From NCBI GenBank assembly GCA_026929865.2, contig CM049414.1, positions 3,353,001 to 3,417,000 on the forward strand: a DNA stretch of 64,000 nt, given 5' to 3'. A program made the translations under genes and the position numbers. Positions 1-10,906 of the stretch are shown here, one piece after another. Numbering within the stretch: position 1 is the first letter of the stretch; every line of letters starts with the position of its first letter. Source of the DNA: Hyperoplus lanceolatus (Eukaryota; Chordata; Actinopteri; Uranoscopiformes; Ammodytidae). Below the pieces are notes generated by a model, which saw nothing but the letters and a program-made list of their open reading frames with translations, was not told the origin of the DNA and searched no databases.

Positions 1-223
1 ACTGTGAAGCTACTGTTTTCACTGGTTTTAAATCGTCTAAGTGTTATTTTTTGCCGTCAGCGCACATGTAGCTTCGGATGTAGCACCCAACGTTTGCTGC
101 TATTACACTAACTTAGCTTTCCCATTGCAGTCTAATAATGCCTCGTTTTTTTAACACCACAAAGGTTGGGAAGTTATTCCTGTAGAAATCAAACTGTGAA
201 GCTACTGTTTTCACTGGTTTTAA
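1..223. repeat. 31-bp direct repeat pair
   Basis: An identical 31-base segment beginning ACTGTGAAGCTACTG occurs at 1-31 and again at 193-223, 192 bases apart. The first copy touches the window edge, so the true unit may be longer, for example the start of a tandem array. The rest of 1-790 shows no convincing coding exon or RNA gene; short open frames there have no family features. Confidence 0.7.
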
Positions 224-790
224 TCATGTCAGGTAATGTCAAACTGTTCAAAGTATGGCTTAGCTCCTCTTAAACACTGTGTTCGCAGTCACGCAGTGTC
301 TCTAGTATCACATAGGCATGGCAGAGAGGTGGGAGGGGCCAGCCAGATCGCAGGCTGCAGACACCGATATAGGTCATCTGAGACCAGAGGAAAATCAGGG
401 TATAGAGGCTTGCTACAATAAATGATCTGAAGGGGTTTTTCAGCAAACATTTAAAAAAATAAGTATTAGGGACTACTTGGACCATACAAAATTGACAGCA
501 AAGTGCATAATATGGGAGCTTTAAAGTATTTCACTCCCCATTTAAAAGCCACAGTCTGTTTGTGTTTACTGTGCATGATTTAAGAACCGCTTGCCTAAAT
601 ATTTTACACAGCAAATACTCTGTCTGAAAAATTGCTTCTCATACCGAAAGAGAACAACAGAAACAAAATAGATACATTTAGGCTATAGTTAATAGGCTAC
701 GCCACAACAGAAGGCAGCGCGGAAAGAAAATAGCAAACCACTTAAACTAGCAATAGTCTATCTAACTATCTGATCTAGCCTATATTAGTT

Positions 791-993
791 ATGTTCGCAC
801 TTGAGCCTTACGGAGATTATATCAGGGAACTATTTGACGCTGGAAAGACCCACGACAAGATCTGTGCCGCTCTTAAAGAAGCCAGTGCTCCGTGATGACA
901 GTGAGGAGATTCTGTGAGAAGCACAACCTTCGGAGAAGAAACCTAGTTTCTGACCCAGATTTGGAAAGTGCAGTGGTTTCATCCATCAACAAG
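791..993 (+). pseudogene. 5' exon of an integrase-core multicopy gene, broken
   Basis: From the ATG at 791 the frame reads LEPYGDYIRELFDAGKTHDK and continues to a stop at 896. In the next frame it resumes with VRRFCEKHNLRRRNL and runs to SSINK at 993, followed by a good donor (AAG|gtaggc). This is the N-terminal helix-turn-helix region I recall from a teleost multicopy family with an integrase (rve) core. A small deletion explains the frame jump. The matching core fragment lies at 2649-2743 and a C-terminal exon at 5540-5847, all on the same strand and in the right order. It is therefore probably one decayed gene copy; family recognition is from memory. Confidence 0.6.
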
Positions 994-1070
994 GTAGGCG
1001 TATGTGTGTATTTAATCTTGAAGTAATATGGCATATTTATTTGTACGACGGTGTAGGCACTGTGGTCACA

Positions 1071-2638
1071 GTGAGATGGACTTAAAGATCTAAAATTCAT
1101 TCCAGATACACAATATTACCATTTCTCTCAAACATTGTTCACAAATCTGTCTAAATGTGTGATAGTGAGCACTTCTGCTTTGCTGAGATAATCCATCCCA
1201 CCTCACATATGTGCCATATCAAGATGCTGATCTGACATTATGATTAGTGCACAGGTGTGCCTTAGACTGTCCACAATAAAAGGCCACCCTGAAATGTGCA
1301 GTTTTGTCTCACGGCAAAATGCCACAAGTATTGAGGGAGCGTGCAATTGGCATGCTGACAGCAGGAATGTCAACCAGATCTGTTGCTTGTGCATTGAATG
1401 TCCATTTCTCCACCATAAGCCGTCTCCAAAGGCGTTTCAAAGAATATGGCAGTACATCCAACCGGCCTCACAACCGCAGACCACGTGTAACCACACCAGC
1501 CCAGGACCTCCACATCCAGCAGGTTCACCTCCAAGATCGTCTGAGACCAGCCACTGAGACAGCTGCTGAAACAATTGGTTTGCATAACCAAACAATTTCT
1601 GCACAAACTGTCAGAAACCGTCTCAGGTAAGCTCAACTGCATGCTCGTCGTCCTCATCGGGGTCTTCACCTGACTCCAGCTCGTCGCCGTAACAGACTTG
1701 AGTGGGAAAATGCTCACATTCGATGGCGTCTGGCACGTTGGAGAGGTGTTCTTTTCACGGATGAATCTCGGTTTACATTGTTCAGGGCAGATGGCAGACA
1801 GCGTGTGTGGCGTCGTGTGGGTGAGCGCTTTGCTGATGTCAATGTTGTGGATCGAGTGGCCCATGGTGGTGGTGGGGTTATGGGCAGGCATCTGTTATGG
1901 ACGAAGAACACAGGTGCATTTTATTGATGGCATTTTGAATGCATAGAGATACCGTGATGAGATCCTGAGGCCCATTGTTGTGCCATACATCCATGAACAT
2001 CACCTCACGTTTCAGCAAGATAATGCGCGGCCCCATGTTGCAAGGATGTGTACACAATTCTTGGAAGCTGAAAATGTCCCAGTTCTTGCATGGCCAGCAT
2101 ACTCACCGGACATGTCACCCATTGAGCATGTTTGGGATGTGCTTGACCGGCGTATACGACAGCGTGCACCACTTCCCACTAATATCCAGCAACTTCGCAC
2201 AGCCATTGAAGAGGAGTGGACCAACATTCCACAGGCCACAATTGAAAATCTGATAAACTCTATGCGAAGAAGATGTGTTGCACTGCATGAGGCAAATGGT
2301 GGTCACACCAGATACTGACTGGTTCTGAGTCCCCAGACCCCCAATAAAGCAAAAAAAATGCACATTTCAGAGTGGCCTTTTATTGTGGACAGTCTAAGGC
2401 ACACCTGTGCACTAATCATGATGTCAGATCAGCATCTTGATGTGGCACACCTGTGAGGTGGGATGGATTATCTCAGCAAAGCAGAAGTGCTCACTATCAC
2501 ACATTTAGACAGATTTGTGAACAATGTTTGAGAGAAATGGTAATATTATGTATCTGGAATGAATTTTAGATCTTTAAGTCCATCTAATGAAAAATGGGAG
2601 CAAAAACAAAAGTGTTGCGTTTATATTTTTGTTGAGTG
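1071..2638 (+). mobile_element. Tc1-family DNA transposon, left tip lost
   Basis: Long terminal inverted repeats can be paired: 1075-1299 is complementary to about 2360-2585. The right end is complete and finishes GTTTATATTTTTGTTGAGTG. The left copy lacks about 56 outer bases compared with the short relative at 45,047-45,364. Between the repeats lies one transposase reading region. The element sits between two pieces of an integrase-core gene, so it inserted into that locus. Missing one ITR tip, it should be immobile. Confidence 0.85.
1319..2318 (+). pseudogene. Tc1/mariner transposase, DD34E, disabled
   Basis: The frame starts at the ATG at 1319 with MPQVLRERAIGML, a Tc1 N-terminal helix-turn-helix. 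The catalytic triad is present: the first Asp in LFTDESRF (about 1750-1775), the second in QQDNARPH (about 2014-2037), and Glu in SPIEHVW with exactly 34 residues between the second Asp and the Glu, the DD34E spacing of Tc1 enzymes. Three defects break it: a TAA stop at 1628-1630, a frame change in the GGT-rich stretch near 1870-1885, and a TAG at 1944-1946. The enzyme would cut and paste DNA at TA targets in the nucleus. This copy cannot make a full protein. Confidence 0.88.
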
Positions 2639-2648
2639 TCTTAATTGT

Positions 2649-2743
2649 ACCAGATGTGCAGTGGTTGCCAACGGGATGTGGGACCCAAGTCAGAGTTGAC
2701 CATGGCAAGGAGTTCTATCTGTGCCTTTACACAGGCAGCACCG
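2649..2743 (+). pseudogene. Integrase catalytic-core fragment
   Basis: Immediately after the Tc1 right end the sequence reads CAVVANGMWDP and then, after a one-base frame change, RVDHGKEFYLCLYT. The xVDHGxEF pattern is the second-Asp region of the rve (DDE integrase) fold. It fits between the exons at 791-993 and 5540-5847 in the family I recall. The upstream half of this core was lost or displaced around the Tc1 insertion. Fragmentary and frameshifted, so not functional. Confidence 0.55.
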
Positions 2744-2749
2744 TCGTAT

Positions 2750-4540
2750 AGGGGGTTAAGGTTATGACGATTATAAGGGCCCACAGCCAGCTAGTAGAAT
2801 CTATGACAAAATGATTATGCATACAGTGAACTAATATATAATCATACGAATGAGTCAGAATTAAAACAAAGCAACAAGTCATACAATATTCTAATTTTAA
2901 TAATTTAACTTCCTTGGCCCCTTCTTAAAAAATGGTTTGGTCCAGCGGCGGCTCGCCCATAGAGGGCGACGCCCTCCTTGAGCCATACCAGCAAAAAACA
3001 AAAATATAATAATGATAATAATAATGATGGAAATTTTTTTATTTTTTTTGTATTTATAATCATAATTCATTATTTCTATACAGTTTATACCTGCATCTAA
3101 GTCCAAATATCATTGTACAATCAGCGTCTGTGCTCTGTACCGTCACTCTGGGGCGATTTCGGGCTGGTTGAAAATCGCCCTGAGCACTCTCATAGACTTC
3201 AATGTAAAACTTTTTTTTTTTCAAACTGCAGGCTTCGCAATGCAATCTCTATGGGTTCCGGGGGTGCTCGCCCTAACGTGTTGTCGTCATACGTACAGTA
3301 CATCAGGTCGGCAATCAGGCCACGCCCCCTTTGGGGGGGGGGGGGGGGAACAAACCGAACGTGCCATTGACTATAATGCAAAATTGCGGTCCAAAACAGC
3401 ACAAAAAGAAAACGATCAGAGGTAAATAAGTTAAAATTTGACCGACCGACACAATGTCAAAATCATTTACAACAACTCTGCTTTCAGGATAACGTTAAAG
3501 ACACTTATAAATGATTAATTTGGTCAATCTAAAACCATATCTTTTTAGTCTCTCAGCATCAAGCTGGTGCAATGATCCGACCCATTGGCCAAGATATCAT
3601 GCCCTGATATATATCTTCACCTCACTGAGTCTCTATGTAAGCTGATTACACGTGAAATAATTGTTATTTTAAGTTTTGTTGTCTGTAATAATTCTTACTA
3701 TGTTAATAGTATAGCGCTATGCTTTGACTAGACTGTACCAACTGTTCTAACGGCTAATTACGATAGCAAACTCCCACTGAAATGCAGAGCACGGGGGAAG
3801 CCGGGAGCTTCCTGCTGTCATACAGACCTTATTTAGGGGAATTTTTGGGGGCATGGCGAAGGAATAAAACCATGATGTTTGTTTTTTACCATGTAAACCA
3901 CACAACAGCTCAGGACATTGCAGATTTGAGCTATAACGGCTTATTTTGAATGATCGCGCTGTCTATGTCTATGGAGTCAGCCGTAATGTTTTCCCCCCAA
4001 AGGGGGCGTGGTCACGAGAGTTCAGTCCAGATAACGTATTGCCGACCTGATGTGTAAACACTGAACCAATTACAGTGACTGATACAGTCACATGTTTGGT
4101 CTGCTGCCCAAAGCGGTCATTTTCAAGACCAACATAACTAATATCAACTAAGGCTAGGCTGGCAAGCTACTTGATCATGTCATTAAAAGGACTAGGTCCT
4201 TTCCAGACAAAATGTAACCATCAAGCAAGTATCTACCAAGATGGATTGGGGGATCGTAAAACCGCGGATTTTCACGGGGCTCGTTTGAACGGCTAACGAG
4301 GCTAGCAGGATGCTAAGGCACTAACGCTCTGTTCTGCTGACTCTGCATGATGATTATGGACTGTATACTGGCTTTTATTCCATCCTGATGGCAGCACAGA
4401 CACCGCATGGAAAACTTCGGGTGTCACCCCTATGCATCATCTCTCAGAAAATAGAGACGCCGAGATCGTTTTCCGGCATATGGCAGTACCACGGCGACTA
4501 CTGCCATACCATGGCTTGAGCCGTTCAGTAACGGTAATGC
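2750..4540. repeat. Gene-free stretch with an inverted repeat pair
   Basis: No coding exon is visible. Segment 3285-3345 (ending in a CACGCCCCCTTTGGGG-type G/C run) is matched in reverse complement by about 3995-4056, including the shared piece CATCAGGTCGGCAAT. The right arm has about 25 extra bases. This looks like the ends of a non-autonomous DNA transposon of roughly 0.8 kb. Homopolymer runs lie at 3031-3050 and 3337-3348. The family is not identified. Confidence 0.45.
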
Positions 4541-4693
4541 TAGTCCAGAAGTGGTATTCTGCGACCGGCACGCCCCTCCTCCCCCCTATAATAATCTCGT
4601 AATTTCTGTCTCCTCCCCTCAGCCAGGCTTCTACATTAAATATATTAAGGAACTACTAGCGCCGAAAGAAAAAAAAACAACCAGGCAAAATGA

Positions 4694-4715
4694 CGCACAC
4701 ACACACACACACACT
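4694..4715. repeat. (CA)n microsatellite
   Basis: A pure CA dinucleotide run of about 11 units. From here to 5500 there is no gene. Bases 4880-4952 carry an AT-rich end of the type TTAATTTGACAGCCCTAA, typical of a hAT terminus, and 5030-5450 holds repeated CTCACTTTCCCCCAC-like motifs of unknown origin. Confidence 0.8.
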
Positions 4716-5539
4716 AGGAGGAAAAAAGACAGGCATATGCTAGGAAGAGTGAGAGGGGGCGGGTGTTCCGTTGAGATGTTCGCAACTAGCAAAGAAAAAT
4801 AAGACACGAGGAAGATTGAGAGATAGGCCTACTGTTATCATCTCACCTCTTTTGCACCGGGTCAAAGGGCAATATAGAAGTGCGATTAATCGCGTTAATT
4901 TTTCTGTGATTAATTAATCTAAATTAACGTGTTAATTTGACAGCCCTAATTAAAATAAAACATATGTCATGTAATATTACATTAAAATATGTTTAAGACT
5001 AAACTTAACTTGTGCCTCATGGTGGGGGAAAGTGAGACAGTGGCTCACTTTCCCCCACAGCATTTGGCTCACTTTCCCTCACCACCACAATTTGAGAAAA
5101 AACTACCTCTCTTAGCATTTCAGGCTAATCTTCAGTTATCAGCATCACATGGTTTCATATGTTGGTAGTTCATCAACACGTATGATAGAAGTTTTTCTAC
5201 GTGAATACATTTGCTTTGGCACAACAGTTGATTAAGTTGACAGCAAGAAAATTTACTTTCACATGCAAAATACCTATTTTGGTGAAAAAAAAACATGCTT
5301 ACCACAGCACCATGACGTCCTCTCTTTCAGGGCCATGGGGAAATGAGAGGGGCTTGAAAACATATATCTCACATGACCACAAATGTTTTCCGTTGCCTAG
5401 ATACAGGGGGTGGCTCACATTACCCATGCCTCAGATTCCCCCGTTCTCCCCTATATATATATATATATTGTGTGATATAAATGTGAAAATATGCCATACA
5501 AAATAACCTTACTTTGGCTTAACATTTTTCCTTTACAAG

Positions 5540-5847
5540 GCAGAGGAATACCTAATGACCTAGCTGCAGGAGGGTGCCCTGCACTAATATCTGAGGACCT
5601 GCTACCCAGGGCTTCTGTTGCTGCTGACCGATATGAGGAGTTTGGAAGCTCTCTCAGCAGGGAGGCAGCCTTTGGTGTGGACCCCTTTCACACTGAGGAA
5701 GACAGGAGCCGGTCAGAAAGGGACTTTGCGGTGGCATACTCTGATATCTCCGTTATTTTTGACAATGTGGTCAACAATGGCCATAGTGTTTTTAATGAAG
5801 CCCTTTTCTGCCTGCTGAATTTCACAGAGAGGTGTGAAACGTTTTGA
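5540..5847 (+). pseudogene. C-terminal exon of the integrase-core gene
   Basis: An acceptor (cctttacaag|gc) opens an uninterrupted exon reading GRGIPNDLAAGGCPAL and later SSLSREAAFGVDPFH and FDNVVNNGHSVF, ending at TGA 5845-5847. The GIPNDLAAGGCP block is what I recall as the conserved C-terminal segment of teleost integrase-core genes. The exon itself is open, with its splice site in phase 1, so it decayed less than the upstream pieces at 791 and 2649. It could belong to a copy still transcribed in part; there is no sign of the full catalytic domain upstream. Confidence 0.6.
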
Positions 5848-6491
5848 TGTTTGATGCGATGTGTTAATCTGCAAAGTTTTCACAGTGGAGTTTTGATTGT
5901 CCTTGAAAATATACTTTTTGTTGCTGTAGTTATCTTAATTTAACTGAACAGCTGCAAAATGCATATTTGTCCATCTACATGTGAATACCTCTTTAAATCC
6001 AAACAAAATAGTATCTAAAACTAGAAAATCCCGCAGAGATTTTGAAAGTACGGGCCACCCGGCCGCCAGCCCCGCATCGGCGGCACCCCACCCGTTTTTT
6101 TGTTTTGTTTTTTTGAGACGTGCGTCATAGTCCCCCGAGGTTTCGTGAGAAATTTGGTGTCAATACAGTGAAATTTGAGGAAGTTGTGGTTAAAACACCC
6201 TCTTGTGGAAATTCAAAAATCTGTATAATAGCACACCCCGTGGGGTAGGGATGCACGTTCTGTGAAATGTTTGCATGTAACGTGTGGGAGGAGTAGCGGC
6301 TAGAAAAATGTCATGGAATAATAAGAAACAGAAGAAGTCTGGCGGATAGCAATAATTACGGGCCCGTTCTTAATTAAACACATAGAGAACGATTTTCAAA
6401 AAGAACTACATTTTAATTGGAAAATCACAATTTAACATAACATTGATTACTAAAAAAACAAGAACATTTGGTGGGGAAAAAAAACATTAAG

Positions 6492-6658
6492 AAATTATAT
6501 TGTCCAGTGCAGCCAGTGCCTCATCCAGCCCTAACACTGCCTGCATGTTTTCCCCAATGAAGGGGCCTCTGCATTTGGGGCAGAAGCTGTGGCTCTCCTG
6601 CCACTGCTCCATACTGCTTCTGCAGCAGCTGGCAAACATGGGCTTCTTCATAGGATCA
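6492..6658 (-). pseudogene. RING-like Cys-rich C-terminal fragment
   Basis: On the minus strand the frame reads KKPMFASCCRSSMEQWQESH, then SFCPKCRGPF and AVLGLDEALAALDN before a stop near 6495. The CC...CPKC spacing resembles the second half of a RING-type zinc-binding site. I recall similar short C-terminal modules in uncharacterised multicopy fish proteins, but cannot name one. It lies 3' of the three-exon gene at 10.7-12.1 kb on the same strand and might be its remote last exon. That link is only a suggestion. Confidence 0.35.
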
Positions 6659-6659
6659 T

Positions 6660-6837
6660 AGGATCAAGGGCCACGCACTTAATGATACCCCCCCAAAACT
6701 GCTCAGCCATTGCATGAAGTGGTTCTTCCAGGCCACCTCCCGACTTGGGTCTCTAAATTTGCCTATCAATTTAGTCCTTAACGCAGTTCTTTTTGCGAGT
6801 ACGTCCATCAATCCTAGCCCACCCTGATCGTTAATAG
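6660..6837 (-). mobile_element. L1/Tx1-like LINE, C-terminal piece
   Basis: Minus-strand translation gives DQGGLGLMDVLAKRTALR followed by WKNHFMQWLSS, the GGLGL(M/V)D motif found near the C-terminus of L1/Tx1-type reverse transcriptases. Its 5' continuation resumes at 7796 on the other side of an L2 insertion, but several hundred residues are missing between the two parts, so the copy was already deleted internally. Confidence 0.6.
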
Positions 6838-7795
6838 TTAATAATAATTCATTTTATTTGAGGGCGCCTTTCATAGCACTCAAGGTCACCTTACAGGGCA
6901 GTGTTTAAAAACAAAACAAAATCAACAATCATAAAAAACACAAGAACAAGATACATTGAAACAATTTACACAAGTGTGGTGAAATGGGTGGGAGACAAGG
7001 AACTAGATTGAATATGTCAGTTTAAAAAGATGTGTTTTTAGACAGGACTTAAAAGTGGAGAGAGTGTCAGAGTTACGGATGCCAGGTGGGAGTGTGTTCC
7101 AGAGGTGGGGGGCAGATCGGCTGAGTGCCCTGGACCCCATGGTGACAAGGCAGGCGGGTGGTACAGTTAGTTGAATGGAAGAGGAGGACCGGAGAGTGCG
7201 GGTGGGTGTCTTGGTGTGCAGGAGTTCACAGATGTATGGAGGGGCGAGGTTGTGGAGGGCCTTGAAGGTGAGGAGGAGAATCTTGAAATGGATGTGGGTT
7301 TTGACCGGGAGCCAGTGAAGCTGCTGAAGGACAGGAGTGATGTGATTAATGGAGGGGGTTCTGGTGATGATACGAGCGGCAGAGTTCTGGACCAGTTGAA
7401 GCTTACGGATGTACTTGAGGGGGAGACCAAAGAGGAGGGAGTTACAGTAAACGATGCGGGAAGTGACCAGGGTGTGAACAAGAATGGCTGTGCTATGGGG
7501 GTGTGAGGGATGGGCGGAGGCGGTTGATGTTGCGTAGATGGTAATAGGCAGACCTGGAGATGTTATTGATGTGTGCTTGGAATGATAGTGTGCTGTCGAG
7601 GATGACACCCAGACTCTTAACCTGAGGGGAGGGGGAGACTGAAGTGTTATCGATAGTGATGGAAAAGCTGTCAGGTTTTGTCTGGGTTGATTTGGTGCCG
7701 ATGAGGAGAACTTTATTGCTGTTTAGTTTGAGAAAGTTGCAGTCGAACCAGATTTTAATGTCAGAGATGCAATCAGTAAGGGAAGTGGGCGGGAG
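6838..7795 (-). mobile_element. L2-clade LINE, 3' end, 5'-truncated
   Basis: Minus strand. Reading from 7790 down: [18 protein letters not shown], then [14 protein letters not shown], then after a frame change [23 protein letters not shown] and [17 protein letters not shown], ending with a stop at 7003-7005. These are the C-terminal reverse-transcriptase blocks of fish L2 elements. The 3' tail (7000 down to 6838) includes CTGTAAGGTGACCTTGAGTG and ends in TTATTATTA-type repeats, the target-primed end. The copy is 5'-truncated, as usual for LINEs, and inserted into an L1/Tx1 copy. The tail matches that of the SINE at 54.3 kb. Confidence 0.82.
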
Positions 7796-8065
7796 AGTGG
7801 ATGAGGGCTGCCAACGGCTCTGCCACCAACCTGTATAGCAGCGCTGATATCGGGCAACCCTGTCTCACTGATCTCAAAAGTTTCAGTTAGTTCTCCGTTA
7901 CATTTTATTTTACTCCTCGCACCCCCGTATAACAATCCCACCCAGCCTCTTAACTTAATCCCAAAACTAAACCTATTTAAGACCCCTCCCCAAAAAACTC
8001 TAGTCAACCCGGTCGAAAGCTTTGTTTGAATCAATCCCAAGCCACATTCCCCCCTCCCCTTCCAT
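7796..8065 (-). mobile_element. L1/Tx1-like LINE, reverse-transcriptase core piece
   Basis: Minus-strand frames give NKAFDRVD (the first catalytic Asp region), GVLNRFSFGIKLRGW, a [17 protein letters not shown] block around 7850 and AEPLAALIH at the L2 junction. These are reverse-transcriptase motifs A and B of the L1/Tx1 type. Several stops and frame changes show it is dead. It is the upstream half of the fragment at 6660-6837. Confidence 0.6.
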
Positions 8066-8389
8066 ATCCCTGATCACTTGTGTCACATCCCAGCTCAGGG
8101 GAAGGACAAAGAGGAAACCACACAAGAGAATTAGTTTAACCAAATAATAATTTATTTAACCAAGTTTAAAGTAAGTACTAATTGGTGCATGAATATCAGT
8201 AATCAGTAATGGGTGCTGTGTGCAAAACAAAACTACCTAAACAAATCCCGAACCAAACCAAAGAGAGGGGATGATTCCTGCAGCTTTTATAGCTCAGGAG
8301 AGCAGCCAGCATGGGTGTTGGTGATTAGCAATCAGCTCCTGGAAGCCTGCCAATCAGGAGGTGCCAGGTCTTGCTCAAGACAGGGCAAA
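8066..8389. other. Non-coding stretch 3' of the gag remnant
   Basis: AT-rich sequence with TTTAACCAAATAATAATTTA and TTTATAGCTC at 8285-8294. It may be untranslated or LTR-derived sequence belonging to the gag remnant above it, but I could not find a matching second LTR. Confidence 0.3.
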
Positions 8390-9083
8390 CGACAATAAGG
8401 TGACCGACCGTCCTGCAATAGAAACAAGCCCGTTCTAGGGGAGCCCTGGACCTTCTAGCTGTAAAGGCATTAGGAGGAGGCTTTGAAACCCTTTTAACCA
8501 CAGCCCTTCCCTTCTGCCCCCCATGGTCACTCTCAAAGCTTCTCTTGTGCATCAACACAAACTCATCTGCTAGGACAGACGCTCTGTCCAGAGTAGTTAC
8601 TTAGCTCACAAAGATACATAAAAACATCTTTTGGCAGACAATATTTAAATTCCTCAAGCAACACTAGCTGTCTAAGATCTTCCTTAGTTTCTGCCTTCTG
8701 GGATTTACACCAACTTCTAAAACTGGTCTCTTTCTCTTGCAAACTCCACATAAGTTTGTTCATCCAGCTTACTGAGACCTCTAAAACGCTGGCGGTACGC
8801 TTCAGGAACGAGCTCGTAAGTTTTTAGTATTGCGTTTTTAACTTTTTCAGTCCTTGCAATCTTCAATGCTTAAAGCAATGTAAGCGTCAAGTGCTTTTCC
8901 GACCAAAACACTTTGCAAAAGCAATGCCCAGGCATGCACTGGCCACTCTGAAGCGGAAGCCACACGAACAAAATAAGCAAAATACTTCTCAACAAATGGA
9001 GGTACCAATCCAATGTTCCTCACCACATCAAACTGAGGCGAGCTCAGAGCTGCATACTTTAGTTCAAGTTCTTGAAGCAAAAG
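8390..9083 (-). pseudogene. Gypsy-type retrotransposon gag with zinc knuckle
   Basis: Minus strand, three adjoining frames. The first (9080 to 8847) reads FVEKYFAYFVRVASASEW, then LLLQSVLVGKALDAY. The second (8763 to 8563) reads KETSFRSWCKSQK and LVLLEEFKYCLPKDV, followed by ASVLADEFVLMHK. The third (8558 to 8325) has CFYCRTVGHLIVVC, a CX2CX4HX4C zinc knuckle. This order, a SCAN-like capsid fold then a knuckle, is the gag layout of Ty3/Gypsy-type elements in fish. Gag would coat element RNA in the cytoplasm. No protease, reverse transcriptase or paired LTRs are visible here, and frame changes separate the parts, so it is a dead remnant. Confidence 0.7.
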
Positions 9084-9272
9084 TGCATTTGTGTTTCTTT
9101 AGGGAGACGCACTCTTTGTTTATTTTGCAACTCCTCCGAGGGCGCACTAATAAAGTCATCGAGTGGTGTCAGTGCTGCCATAGTAGATTACTTTCACGAA
9201 ATCAAACAGAAACTTTACAGAAGGTTTCAAATTAAACCAGTGCACACAACACAGTATCCAATAACACAAGTA

Positions 9273-9840
9273 GGGATGCACCGATCCACTATTTTTAGTT
9301 CGGGTCCAATTCCGATATCTGGGTTTTGGATATCGGCCGATACCGATACTGTCCGATACAATATCCTAATTATCATAAAAAAAATTGTTGGTGGTGATGT
9401 TATGTGTAAGGTTAGGAATTCTTAAGCAATTCTAATTTAAAATAGCAAGATATATACACAAATGCATATAGGTTTATCTAAAAGGCAGACGATGCAATAT
9501 TTTAATTAAAATATCAATTATAGAGTCACACAAAAATAATCCTTCTCAATGATCACTTCTGCCCAACTAGAATATGTGGTGGTGTGTTTGTCTGCACAGA
9601 CATCCTCTTTCTGGCTGTATTTTACATTGTAGAATTTGTCACAGTGCAGAAGCCTCTCCACTTCCTTGACTTGGGTTAGCTCACTGGCTAACAAACTGAT
9701 ATGTACTGTATGTCTAACTAGAAAGTGGTGTCCTCTCTCTCCCTCCACCGAACGTCGGTGCATGCTCGCACAGGCTCGTTCGCTCTTTCATAGATTTGTT
9801 ATATTGGAGCTGACAGTCCAATATCCGATCTAGCTACTGA
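9273..9840. mobile_element. hAT-like fragment sharing a module with 44.3 kb
   Basis: Begins TAGGGATGCACCGATCCACT, with repeated CCGATAC/CGGCCGATA motifs, as in a common fish hAT family. Inside, 9568-9792 is closely similar to 44,308-44,515 (for example GCAGAAGCCTCTCCACTTCC and GGTGTCCTCTCTC). The two copies thus share an internal block while their ends differ. No transposase frame survives. Confidence 0.5.
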
Positions 9841-10700
9841 GGTAGCACACAATATTACCCATACAAAACCCATTACCAAAATGGAACCTGCTGGTAATTA
9901 AGACTAAGGCAACCACAACTTCCGGGAGAACTGGCCTACAAAGTCAAGTTACAGATCACCACTTGACAACTCCAAAAGCTGCACGAACAAAGTTAGGATC
10001 CTGGACACGTTACCACAACTGTCCCCATAAAGCAATCCCTAACTCAGCTAACATTACAAATCAGTCACTCATGGCACAGTGAGCAAGCCTCCGAGTGCAA
10101 ATGATCATCAAAGCAAGCCCCCTGGTACCTGCCTACCTTTAAACTAAACCTAACTGTCTTCTGAGATGTACCGGGCTCGAGGCTTCTTTAAAGCAAAGCT
10201 CAGTTAACCTAAGCCATGTGGCCAAGGCCCTGATACGCTCGCCCCCACCAGAGACAAGTCTCCACCCAGGATAACCTCGAAAATAAAAAAGGCAAAATAA
10301 CAAATAGTGCACTGATGGAAGGACAGATTGCTCTGCCCAGCTGGCACACTCCCTACCTAACTCACAATTTTAAGTAAAGGTGTAAGAAAACTGTGTTTAT
10401 TATAACAAAGGTGAACTAAAATGGTGACTGGTGGCCATGCTGTTGGCCCTGGCTGGAGAGAGAGAGAGTGAGGGAAGCCTCCAGGCTTAATAGGCAGCAG
10501 CAGGTGGCAGGTAACGAGGTAAAGGAGGGGCTGAAGGAGCACTGCAAAACAAGGCACAGATCTGGCACATAAATCACACACACAGAACAATTGTGGTAAA
10601 AAAAAAGACAATTTGAAAAGACAGAGTTCTAGACATGATACATTGATAACACTATAACAAGTACAAGGGTGTGAGACAGTCTAACAGGTGTATATAATGA
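9841..10700. other. No gene seen
   Basis: Unique-looking or diffusely repetitive sequence. I looked here for a fourth exon of the minus-strand gene at 10,716-12,111 and saw no open segment with convincing splice sites. The GA-rich stretch at 10,450-10,475 is simple sequence. Confidence 0.4.
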
Positions 10701-10715
10701 TTGGCTTGACTGTAC

Positions 10716-10906
10716 CTCTGGTTCCCTCACAGTCCAGGATCTCATTCCCATGGCTGTCGACAATGACCATGGGCTCGTCTTCTCCCAGGGCCTCCACCAC
10801 CTTGTCCCTTATGCTGCTCACACTGGCTTCAAACTCTGTGAACCTGACGGCCACTGTACACTTAGTCTCTGGCCTTCTGTTCACAAAGTCCGCGATCAAG
10901 ACATTT
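10716..10906 (-). CDS. Exon 3 of the uncharacterised gene
   Basis: Encodes KCTVAVRFTEFEASVSSIRD and EALGEDEPMVIVDSHGNEIL, an alternating strand-helix pattern. It ends in phase 1, so at least one further coding exon is expected downstream, below 10,716. None was found in this window. Confidence 0.6.

Noticed and set aside
7171..7506. A plus-strand open frame, Gly/Glu-rich
   Set aside because: It is the antisense of the L2 reverse-transcriptase C-terminus and has no family features.
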